A stretch of 64,000 nt of DNA, from positions 1,788,501 to 1,852,500 of the forward strand of contig NZ_AP023321.1 in assembly GCF_015140235.1 (NCBI RefSeq), given 5' to 3'. Each line of letters begins with the position of its first letter. Within the stretch, counting starts at the first letter, position 1. This document shows, in pieces, positions 18,593 to 28,800 of the stretch. The translations under genes and the position numbers were made by a program. Source of the stretch: Solibaculum mannosilyticum. GTDB lineage: Bacteria; Bacillota; Clostridia; Oscillospirales; Acutalibacteraceae. Under the pieces are notes generated by a model that did no database searches, was not told where the DNA came from, and saw only the letters and a program-made list of their open reading frames with translations.

Positions 18593-20353
18593 ATGATGAA
18601 CGATCTCAAACGATTGCTCCATTACTTGGGACCTTATCGCAAGGACATGATCTTAGGTGCACTTCTCGTATTCGCTGAGACACTCTTTGAACTGATTATC
18701 CCTATCCTTATGGCGGATATTATCGACGTCGGTGTAGCCAATCATGATATTCCCTTCATTCTCCAAAAGGGAATTCAAATGGGGATTTGCGCAATCTTAT
18801 CTTTGCTTACCGGTCTGCTTTATGCTCGATACGCTGCCCGTGCCTCCTATGGATTTGGTTCCCGGATCCGGGAGGCTCAGTACGAGAAACTTCAGCATTA
18901 TTCCTTCGCCAACTTGGATCATTTTGAAACTTCCTCGTTGGTCACCCGCATGACCACCGATGTCACCGTACTGCAAAATGCCATCAACGGTGGCTTCCGT
19001 CCGATGGCCCGTGGACCGGTTATGTTGATCCTGGGGGTGGGACTCTCCTTTTGGATGAACGCCAAACTAGCCATCGTTTTCTTAGTGTGCACTCCTATCC
19101 TTGCCTTGACGTTGTTCTTTATTGTGCGGAAAGTATCCCCTATGTATCACCGGCTGCAAAAAGCTATGGATCGTTTAAACGACGTCGTTCAGGAGGGCTT
19201 GACGGCTATCCGTGCAGTCAAAGCCTTTGTCCGCGGCGACTACGAGGAGGAAAAATTCAAAAGCGTCAACGACGATCTGATGCAAACCAGTCAACGCACC
19301 TTTCACTTCGCCGTATTAAACCTCCCGGCTTTCCAGTTTACCATGTATGCGGCTGCAGTACTTATTATGTGGTTCGGCGGGAATATGATCCTCCAAAGCC
19401 AGCTGCAGGTGGGAGATCTCACCGGCTTTTTAAGCTATGTGTTGCAGGTCATGAACGCTTTGATGATGATTTCCAGCGTGTTTTTACTCCTCACCCGGTC
19501 GCTTGCCAGCGCCAAGCGCATCGTGGAGGTTCTGGATGAAGAACCTACGTTATCTTCCCCAAAGGAATCTTTATCCCAAGTTCCAGATGGAAGCGTCCGA
19601 TTTGAACACGTATCTTTCCGCTATTCCAAAGACGCCCAAGAGGATGCACTGTCGGACATCAGTCTGACCATCCCCTCTGGACAGACGGTCGGCATCTTAG
19701 GAGGTACCGGTTCCGCCAAAACCACTTTGGTCCAGTTGATCCCCCGCCTCTACGATGCCACAGAGGGAAGTGTACTGGTCGGCGGGAATGATGTACGTAA
19801 ATACGATGTGGAGGCCCTGCGGGATGCCGTCGGAATTGTTCTCCAAAAAAACGTACTATTTTCCGGCACTGTGCGCGAAAACCTCCTATGGGGCAATGAG
19901 AGCGCCGATGACGAAACCCTTTGGGAAGCATGCCGCGCCGCTTGTGCCGATGAATTCCTCAAACGCATGCCCAAGGGTCTGGATACCGATCTGGGACAAG
20001 GAGGAGTCAATGTTTCCGGCGGGCAAAAACAGAGGTTGTGCATCGCAAGGACCCTTCTCAAGCATCCCAAGATCCTTATCTTCGACGACTCCACCAGCGC
20101 CGTAGACACCGCTACCGAAGGCCGGATCCGCGCCTCCTTGGCCCAGATGAAAGACATGACCAAAATTATCATCGCCCAGCGCGTCACTTCGGTTATGGAT
20201 ACCGATCAAATCATCATTTTAGACGATGGCAAAATCCACGCCATCGGCACGCATCACGACCTGCTGGATCACGATCCCATTTATCAGGAAATTTATGCGT
20301 CCCAGATGAAAGGAGGGGATCCTCATGGCGCAGAACAATGCAAAACGTCCTAA
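18593..20353 (+). CDS. ABC exporter half-transporter, degenerate ATP site subunit
   Basis: A 586-residue fusion of a six-helix type-I exporter membrane domain (residues about 15-320) and an ATPase domain. The Walker A is GGTGSAKTT, with Ala where Gly is usual. The signature is NVSGGQKQRLCIA, and the Walker B ILIFDDSTSAVD has Asp in place of the catalytic Glu. Such changes mark the non-hydrolysing subunit of heterodimeric multidrug exporters of the BmrCD/LmrCD class. AAGGAGG precedes two tandem ATGs (18593, 18596). Its last 29 bases overlap the partner gene. Substrate unknown; drug or lipid efflux is likely by family. Confidence 0.9.
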   Translation: MMNDLKRLLHYLGPYRKDMILGALLVFAETLFELIIPILMADIIDVGVANHDIPFILQKGIQMGICAILSLLTGLLYARYAARASYGFGSRIREAQYEKLQHYSFANLDHFETSSLVTRMTTDVTVLQNAINGGFRPMARGPVMLILGVGLSFWMNAKLAIVFLVCTPILALTLFFIVRKVSPMYHRLQKAMDRLNDVVQEGLTAIRAVKAFVRGDYEEEKFKSVNDDLMQTSQRTFHFAVLNLPAFQFTMYAAAVLIMWFGGNMILQSQLQVGDLTGFLSYVLQVMNALMMISSVFLLLTRSLASAKRIVEVLDEEPTLSSPKESLSQVPDGSVRFEHVSFRYSKDAQEDALSDISLTIPSGQTVGILGGTGSAKTTLVQLIPRLYDATEGSVLVGGNDVRKYDVEALRDAVGIVLQKNVLFSGTVRENLLWGNESADDETLWEACRAACADEFLKRMPKGLDTDLGQGGVNVSGGQKQRLCIARTLLKHPKILIFDDSTSAVDTATEGRIRASLAQMKDMTKIIIAQRVTSVMDTDQIIILDDGKIHAIGTHHDLLDHDPIYQEIYASQMKGGDPHGAEQCKTS

Positions 20354-22163
20354 GAATCTGGGTTCTACCATCGGTTCTTTGCTCTCCTACATGGGAAGGC
20401 ACAAGCTTCTCCTTCTAGTGGTCGCCGTCTTGGTCACCGTCAGCGCCTTGGCCAATCTGCTGGGTACCTATATGATCCGCCCGGTGGTCAACAATCTGGC
20501 GGATGGCAGTCTCCAAACGCTGGCCATCGGCGTTCTGGTCACCGCCGCGATCTATGGCATCGGCGTTCTGGCGGCCTACGGCTACACCCAGACCATGGTC
20601 AAAGCCGCTCAAAAAGTTCTGTTCGACATCCGCAGGGATCTGTTTTCCCATCTTCAGACCCTCCCTCTCCGCTTTTTCGATACCCAACGTCACGGCGACA
20701 TTATGAGCTATTTTACCAACGATGTGGATACCATCTCCGAGGCCCTCAACAACAGCTTCACCATGGTCATCCAGAGCTTCATCCAGATTGTTGGCACCTT
20801 TGTCCTTCTGTTTGTCCTCAACTGGAGGCTCTCCTTGGTGGCGGTGGTGTGCTACGGCGCCATGTTCTTCTACATCCGTTACAGCGGTAAGCGTAGCAAA
20901 CAATATTTTACCCGTCAACAGGTCATCCTAGGCGATTTGGACGGCTATGTAGAAGAAATGATCGGCGGTCAAAAGGTGGTCAAAGTCTTTAACCACGAGG
21001 AGGAAAATCTCAAAACCTTCCGGGAGAAAAATGAAAAACTCCGCAAAGCCGGTACCAGTGCCCAGACGTACGCCGCCACGATGATCCCGGCCATTGTCAG
21101 CATCTCCTACATCAATTACGCTATTGTAGCCGTGCTGGGCGGCATCATGGCGATGAACGGTCAAACCGATGTGGGCAGTCTGGCAAGCTACCTGGTGTTT
21201 GTCCGCCAGGCCGCCATGCCTCTCAACCAGTTCACGCAACAGAGCAACTTTCTCCTAGCCGCGTTGGCCGGCGCTGAACGCATCTTTGACGCTATGAAAC
21301 AGCAGCCGGAAGTGGACGAAGGTACCATCGATTTGGTCAATGTCCGGGACCAGGACGGTAAACTGACGGCCTGCAACGAAAAAACCGGGCGTTGGGCTTG
21401 GTCGGAAACAGGAAAGCAACTGGTCCCTCTCAAGGGAGACGTCCGGTTTGAACACGTCACCTTCAGCTACGACGGGAAGCATCCCATTTTAAAGGACATC
21501 AGCCTCTACGCCAAACCCGGCCAGAAAATCGCCTTTGTGGGTTCTACCGGCGCAGGAAAAACCACCATCACCAATCTCATCAACCGGTTTTACGACGTAC
21601 AGGAAGGACGTCTGCTTTACGATGGGATCGACGTGCGCAGCATCCGCAAAGACGCCCTGCGCCGTTCCCTCGGGATGGTTCTACAGGATACCCATCTCTT
21701 TACCGGCACCATTGCCGACAACATCCGCTTTGGTAAACTGGACGCCACACAGGATGAAATTATCCATGCCGCTAAAATCGCCAATGCCCACTCCTTTATC
21801 CGCCGTCTTCCCCAGGGGTATGACACAGTCCTGACCTCCGACGGCGCCAATCTATCCCAAGGCCAGCGGCAGCTTTTGGCCATCGCACGGGCGGCTGTGG
21901 CCGATCCCCCCGTCCTCATCCTGGACGAAGCCACCTCCAGCATCGATACGCGCACGGAAGCTTTGATCGAAAAAGGAATGGACCGTTTGATGGAGGGGCG
22001 CACGGTGTTTGTCATTGCCCACCGTCTCTCCACCGTCCGCAACGCCGACGCTATCTTGGTACTGGAACACGGTCAGATTGTGGAACGGGGATGTCACGAA
22101 GAACTTCTCGCCCAGAAAGGCGAATACTATCAGCTTTACAACGGTATGTTTGAATTGTCATAG
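20325..22163 (+). CDS. ABC exporter half-transporter, catalytic partner subunit
   Basis: A 612-residue membrane-ATPase fusion with a canonical ATP site: Walker A GSTGAGKTT, signature NLSQGQRQLLAIA, Walker B VLILDEATSSIDTRTE with the catalytic Glu, and the H-loop IAHRLSTV. It pairs with the degenerate subunit encoded just upstream and starts inside that gene behind AAAGGAGGGG. A 60-residue insertion between the membrane and ATPase domains (near VDEGTIDLVNVRDQDGKLTACNEKTGRWAW) is typical of this subunit. Together they make one active heterodimeric exporter under the upstream MarR protein. Confidence 0.92.
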   Translation: MAQNNAKRPKNLGSTIGSLLSYMGRHKLLLLVVAVLVTVSALANLLGTYMIRPVVNNLADGSLQTLAIGVLVTAAIYGIGVLAAYGYTQTMVKAAQKVLFDIRRDLFSHLQTLPLRFFDTQRHGDIMSYFTNDVDTISEALNNSFTMVIQSFIQIVGTFVLLFVLNWRLSLVAVVCYGAMFFYIRYSGKRSKQYFTRQQVILGDLDGYVEEMIGGQKVVKVFNHEEENLKTFREKNEKLRKAGTSAQTYAATMIPAIVSISYINYAIVAVLGGIMAMNGQTDVGSLASYLVFVRQAAMPLNQFTQQSNFLLAALAGAERIFDAMKQQPEVDEGTIDLVNVRDQDGKLTACNEKTGRWAWSETGKQLVPLKGDVRFEHVTFSYDGKHPILKDISLYAKPGQKIAFVGSTGAGKTTITNLINRFYDVQEGRLLYDGIDVRSIRKDALRRSLGMVLQDTHLFTGTIADNIRFGKLDATQDEIIHAAKIANAHSFIRRLPQGYDTVLTSDGANLSQGQRQLLAIARAAVADPPVLILDEATSSIDTRTEALIEKGMDRLMEGRTVFVIAHRLSTVRNADAILVLEHGQIVERGCHEELLAQKGEYYQLYNGMFELS

Positions 22164-22242
22164 TGCATCTTGCCGAAAAATAATGCAGGCGTCTTCTTTT
22201 AACGAATTTATATACTTTCGCCTTTATGAATAAAACAACTGG

Positions 22243-22290
22243 AAACGATGCTTATTCTCTACAAAACAAGGAGGTTAAGCATCGTTTTTT
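22243..22290 (+). terminator. intrinsic terminator of MarR/ABC operon
   Basis: AAACGATGCTTA (22243-22254) pairs with TAAGCATCGTTT (22276-22287), followed by a T tract. The next 280 bases (22291-22570) are AT-rich, with no gene or clear promoter that I can see. Confidence 0.75.
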
Positions 22291-22570
22291 TGTATTGGTG
22301 ATGTGTAAAAATCTATATTTTAGTCCTTAACGGTATATTTTTTCAGGGAATTTTCATTTTTTAGGATCATATCACTTCAATCTTTGTTCATTTTCTTCTT
22401 TTATGCATATTTGTTACAATTGCCCCTCGTTACGATAAATACAAATTATATGTTTTATTGTTATGTATTTCAATAAAATTGTATATTTTATTCGCTTAAT
22501 AAAGTATTTCCCGTAAAATCTAAAAAAAATACAGTTTGAAAAACTCGATTTTTGTAGTAAAATTATCTTG

Positions 22571-22700
22571 TCGCTGGTAGAAAAACGCCTAATAATCGCT
22601 CACGAAAAAGAGCGTGTTTATGGAGAATCAACAACTGATTCTTTGTGTTTTTTCTTCACAAGGCTCTTTGTTCTACCGATTCTGTTGACTGAATTTTAGG
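22571..22700 (+). promoter_or_regulatory. structured 5' leader upstream of the GH38 gene
   Basis: A closing helix GGTAGAA (22576-22582) / TTCTACC (22671-22677) encloses three local hairpins: CGCTC (22597-22601) / GAGCG (22610-22614), GAATCA/TGATTC (about 22624-22640), and TTGTG/CACAA (about 22642-22660). This folds as a multi-arm junction. It is not a class of riboswitch I recognise. Position suggests a cis-regulatory RNA for the mannosidase; no expression evidence is visible. Confidence 0.35.
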
Positions 22701-22710
22701 AAGGAGGAAG

Positions 22711-22815
22711 ATGCCCCGCTCTGTTTCGAACAAATCCGTCTGTTTTTTTGTAGAACAACTGTTGGAAGGATGTCAAATCTTATTATCTTTTTTTAGGAAG
22801 GAGAATCCCATTTGA
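22711..22815 (+). CDS. 34-aa leader ORF coupled to the mannosidase gene
   Basis: An ATG at 22711 with an ideal AGGAAGGAGG ribosome site opens a 34-codon frame (MPRSVSNKSVCFFVEQ..., rich in Phe, Leu and Ser). It ends in TGA (22813-22815), overlapping the TTG start of the GH38 gene. No family is recognisable. The strong start and exact overlap suggest a leader peptide driving translational coupling; a chance ORF in a purine-rich leader remains possible. Confidence 0.4.
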   Translation: MPRSVSNKSVCFFVEQLLEGCQILLSFFRKENPI

Positions 22816-25800
22816 AGAAGGCTCGCAAAGCTCTTGCTTTCATCATGGCCGCTGCAATGTGTGTTGGAACCATGGCTCCTGCTGTTTCCGCCAATGAACC
22901 CGACACCACTCCGGCTGATCAAGGATCATCCGCCCCTTATGCGGGCGAAGATAGGATGTACGCTATCGCCACCTCCCACTTGGATACCGTTTGGGTGTGG
23001 GATCTGGAAACTACGATTAAACAGTATATCCCCGACACATTAGAGGATAACTTCTCTTTATTTGAGCGTTACCCGGATTACGTCTTCAACTTTGAAGGCG
23101 CTTACCGTTATCAATTGATGGAGGAGTATTATCCGGAAGAATTTGAAACCCTGAAGAAGTACATGGATTCCGGCAACTGGAATTTCTCCGGTTCCGGCCT
23201 GGAAAACGGCGATGTGAATACCCCTTCTCCAGAGGCCCTCTTCCGTAACTTCCTCTACGGCAACAACTATATTGAGGAAAAATTCGGTGCGGAACAACGT
23301 TCTCGTGATGTTTATCTGCCCGACTGTTTCGGTTTTGGATATGCCCTTCCGTCCATCGCAGCACACTCCAATCTTTTGGGCTTCACAACTCAGAAGCTTA
23401 CTTGGGGCAATTCCTTTGAAAACGGCGCCCTGCCTTTTGACATCGGCACCTGGACCGGCGTAGATGGTTCCACTATCATCGCCAATATCAATCCTGGCAA
23501 CTATGTATCCACTGCCTCCACCATCCGCAACGACAGCGGTATGATCAACAAGCTCAATAAGAGCAAGTTCTACGGATACAATGCCTCTGCCCGTCTCTTT
23601 GGTATGGGCGATATGGGCGGCGGTTCCAGCGCCAGTACGGTTGAGACCGTCCTCAATGAGCAGGCTATGAATGATACGGAAACGATTAAGGTCATCAATG
23701 CCACCACCGATCAGCTCTTCTTGGAGATGACAGAAGAAGAAAAGGCCAGTCTCCCCAACTATAACGATGAAATGGTCATGCAGGAGCACGGTACCGGTAC
23801 CTATACATCCCGTGTGATTTCCAAGCGTTGGAACCGTCAAAACGAATTGATGGCAGATAACGCTGAGCGTTCCCTGGTTACCTCCTCCTGGCTGGGAGCC
23901 ACCGAGTATCCCCAGGAGAAATTGACCAAGGCTTGGACCAACGTCATTGCCCATCAGTTCCACGACGATATCACCGGCACCAGCATCGATACTGCTTATA
24001 CCCGTTCTTGGAACGAGTATATGGTCGATTTGAAACAATTTGCCGCAGAATATGAGAACGGTGTGGACGGCGTTGCTTCCGAAATGGATACCTCTGTGGA
24101 ATCCGGTGTGCCGCTGGTGGTCAATAACCCCGTCGCCGCCGACCGCAACGATCTGGTGGAAGCCACCGTCACCATGCCGGAGGATTGCGCTTCTGTCCGC
24201 GTCTATGACGCCGACGGCAACGAAGTCGCATCCCAGGTCCTGGTCAAGGACGGCAATCAGTTTGACATTGTCTTTATGGCTAATGTCGGTTCCATGGGCT
24301 ACCGCACTTACAACGTCCGCCCCGCAGCCACTGCCTGCGATATGGAATCCAACCTGTCGGTCAGTGAAAACAAGCTCTCCAATGAAAAATACGACGTCAC
24401 CATCGACGAAAACGGTGATATCTCCAGCATCTTTGATAAAGAGCTGGACAAAGAACTACTCGCTGAACCCATCCGGTTGGCCCTCTTCGACGACACCGAA
24501 ACCGGTTGGCCTTCGTGGGAACTCAGCATGGGCGACTACTGGAACAAAGAACGCCGTGAATCGGTCAAAGACGAGGCTATGGATATCTCGGTTGTAGAAG
24601 ACGGTCCAGCCCGTGTGGCCATCCGAGTGGTCCGTCAGCACGGTTCTTCCACTTACGACCAGGTTATCAGCCTGACATCCGGCGGCCAGATCGTGGCTGT
24701 GGACAACGTTGTGGACTGGGATGAACGCGCTACCTTGCTGAAAGCCGAGTTCAACCTTACTTCCAGCAATCCCACCGCTACTTACGACTTAGGCTTGGGC
24801 GCCATCGAGCGCGGCAACAATACGGATCGTAAGGCCGAAGTACCGCTGCAGAAATGGGCCGACTTGTCTGCCACTGACGACAGCTACGGCGTATCCATCC
24901 TCAACGACTGCAAATACGGTATGGATAAATACGACGACGATACTCTGCGTCTCACCCTCATCCATACTCCTAAGGGTGACTATACCCATCACACTAACCA
25001 TCGGATCGCCAGCGAAGCTACCCAGGATGTCGGTGAAAACCGGTTTGGATTCGCTATCTATGGCCATGAAGGAAACTTCGGTTCCGGCACTCAGATCGAA
25101 GCGGAAGCCTTCAACCAGCCGATGAAAGCTTTCCAGACGGTTTCCCATCAGGGTTCCCTGGGCGACGACTACTCCTTCGGTTCCATCAGCAATGAAAACG
25201 TCCTGGTACGTGCTGTGAAGAAGGCTGAGAAGAGCGATGAGATCGTCATCCGTGTCAACGAAGGCACCGGCAAAGCCGCTTCCAACGTAGAAGTTTCCCT
25301 GGGTGAAGGCATTGAAAGCGCCCGTGAGATCTATGCTTCGGAAGAGGAGATCGGTCCGGCCACAGTCAAGGACGGCAAACTGGTATTTGACATCGGCGCT
25401 TACGGCGTCAAGAGTTTCGCCGTTACCCTGAAGGAGCCCACTGAGAAAGCTGACGCCCGTCAGATGACACCGGTGGATCTGCCTTACAACATCGACGCTT
25501 ACTCCAGTAATGACAACAAGATGGATGGTTCCATCAACGCCCTCAACGAAACCTATCCCTCTGAACTGGTGCCTGATTCTGTTCTGAGCAGCGGCATCAC
25601 CTATCAGATGGGCAGCAAAGAGGACGGACAGAACAATGCCGTAGCCGCCAAAGGCCAGACCATCACCCTGCCGGAAGGCTACAACACACTGCATCTGTTG
25701 GCCGCTTCCACCCAGGGCGATAAGGACGTCACCTTCCGCGTAGGCGACAAGGATGTCACCCTCAACATCGGCGATTACAAAGAGAATATCGCCGCTTGGG

Positions 25801-28800
25801 ACCAATATTCCTTGGGCATCACCGGCTACGTAAAAGAGCAGGATCCCGCTTTGTGGGCCACCCATCGCCACACCAATGGTGATGATAACATCGCTGCTTC
25901 TACCTACATGTTCGCTTATGACTTAGATATCTCCGGCGCATCCACCATCACCCTGCCGGATGACGACAGCATCATCATCTTTGCCGCCACTGCAGAAAAT
26001 GATGCGGCTAAGACAGAAGCTGTCAGCGAACTGTACGACCATCGCGAACGTACCGATGAGACCACCGGCGCTTTCACCGGCTATTCCAGCTTTGAAGACG
26101 GCGATCCGGAAGCTCTGACCAACGTGCTTAACAATCAGAATAACACCTCTAACGTCACCAGCGGCGTCACTGATGAGGACGCTTATACGGGTACTCATTC
26201 CTTTAAGCTGTCTGGTAACGACAACAATGACAGCAGTTCCTTCACCTACATGAAGATGTACACCAACAACATTGAGATTCTTCCTGGCACCATTCTCACC
26301 TATAAGTTTAAGCCCTTGAATGAAAATGGCCGCTATATCAATGTTGACATGCAGTTTGGTAACGGATTGCCCCTGCGCGATTCAGGCGCTTATGATACCG
26401 ATGGAACCCGGATGCATCCGGCGACTGCCCGTGGTACTGTGGGCGAATGGACTACTATCACCTGTAATCTGTATGAATATGCCAGAGGACGTTCGCTCAA
26501 CAACATTCTCTTTGCCTACGATCAGGGCGGCAACACCGGTGAATTCGCCGCTTTGGTGGATGATATCTTCATCGGCATCCCCACTGGACGTCAGGGATTG
26601 GAATACACCCTCTCTTCGGTTAAATCCATTGATCCCGACACCTATGCAGCCGACACTTGGGCTGAGATCCAGAAACTGGTTGATCTCGCCGACAAGTTGC
26701 TCACTGACGAAGATGCTTATGAAGGCGATATCGATTATGTAGCTGAAGAATTGGCCGCTTTGATGGATGAAACACATCCCATGTACGATGGTTTCGCCGG
26801 CGTTACTGCCGACCAGTGGGATGAACTCTCTGTCAACGACCAAGGTCCCTATGTGGAAGGCGGACATACCAACCGCACCAATGAAGGCCACTTTGTTACC
26901 TTTAATGACGTAACTTTCGGCGACAAGACTGCTACTGCTATCGAAGTAGAATACAGCGGTTCCAGCACTGGAAGAAATGATTATCTGGAAATCCGCGAAG
27001 GCGGCAGAGGCGGCGAACTTCTTGCCACTGTCCCAGTTCCCGCTACCGGCTCCTTCGACAACTATCAAACAGTCCTGGCCGGCCTGGATGTCGATCTCAC
27101 TGGCGTACACGATATCTGCATCGACTTCCGTTGCAGGCGCAACGTCAAGTCCATCCGCTTCGTGGAAACTGTGGATAAGACGAACCTGGATGCCGCTATT
27201 GCTGAAGCTGAAGAAATAGATCGTTCCTCAGCGACGGAAGATTCTTTGGCTGTCCTGGATGAAAAACTGGCTGTTGCCAAAGCTGTCTCAGCCAACAGCG
27301 AAGCTACTTCCAGCGAGATTATCACTGCTACCAACGACCTCAAGGAAGCTATCAGCGGCCTTATCTACTACAAATCAGCCTATGAACGCTTGGAAGCTGA
27401 AGAATGCGATACCTTCACCCAGGAGGGCGACGGGATTAAGTTCGAAGGCGAGCACATCGGCGGTATCACCAACGGCGACTGGGTTGCTTACGATGCTGTC
27501 CAGTTCGGCGACGGCGCTGGTAAAGTAGAAGTCTGCTATGCTGGCAAGAATTCGGCTGCCGATTCTCGTATCGAAGTTCGCGCCGATTCCCCTGACGGTA
27601 AACTGTTGAGTACCATCTCGATCCCCAAAACAGGATCCGACTGGAACAACTATGTTGTTGCCACTGCCGATCTCTCGTACATCCCGGTGGATACTCAGAA
27701 GATCTATTTTGTGATCCGGAGTAGTTCCAGCGATATCTGCAACATCGACTACTTTGGCTTTACCCCCTTGTCTGATAAAACCGCTTTAAACAACGCTATC
27801 ACCAAGGCCCAGGCAATCGATCTCTCCGGCTATGATGAGGTCTCTGCCGCCCAGGTTTCTGCCGCTCTGGTCGCTGCTTTGGCCGTACAAGCCGATGATG
27901 CAGCCGCTATGAAGGATGTGGCTTTGGCCAACAATAACCTCCTGGATGCCATTGACAGCCTGGAGATCGTCCGTTCGGCTTATGATCAAATTGAAGCTGA
28001 AACCTATGAGCTCGACAGTGGTATTGTCAACGATGGTCCTAACATCGGCGGCGTCAACCCCGGCGATTGGGTAGGCTACAAGCACGTCGACTTCGGCGAT
28101 GTGGGCGCTGATTCCTTTACCATGTACTTCTCCGCTGAAGATGGCGGAAGCGGTTCCCGTAAAGTGGATCTGTGGATCGATGGCTATTCCCCCTCTACCG
28201 GCACAAAGATCGGTACTGTTACTGTAAATCAGACTGGTACTTGGGCCGATTATGTAGAGGTTACTGTGGATCTCAATCAGACCGTTACCGGTATCCACAG
28301 CTTCTACATGACCTTCATGTCCGACTATACCCATGTTGTTAACATCGACTGGTTCAAGTTCGGCCAGGCCGAACCTGCTGATACTCCCACCGAGGAAAAC
28401 ATCCAGGCTCTGAAGGATATCCTGGCGGAAGCCGATGCTCTTAATGCTGACGACTACACTGCTGATTCCTTCGCCGCCGTCACTTCCGCTGTGGAAGCCG
28501 GTAAGGCCCTGCAGGCAAATCCCGACGCTACCAACACCCAGTATGTCGAGGCTATCAATGCCATCCGTACCGCTATCGACAGCTTGGTTCCTGTCGTGGT
28601 AGGCGACGATGCTGTCCATTCCGCTTCTTCTGACAAGAATGCTTACGGCCTCAATGAGACCATCACTCTGACAATCCGTACCGACAGTGATGTCAACCGC
28701 ATCGCTCTGACCAACGAGAATGGACGTTACTTGGGTATTTCCAAGTTGAGTTCTTCCTTCGATGGCCAATCGGATGAGAAGATCTGGACAGTTCAGACTT

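Noticed and set aside
23058-28769. Long antisense ORFs (326, 360, 242 and 327 codons) opposite the mannosidase gene
   Set aside because: They mirror the codon bias of the sense gene, lack ribosome sites and show no motifs; the sense frame is unambiguous.
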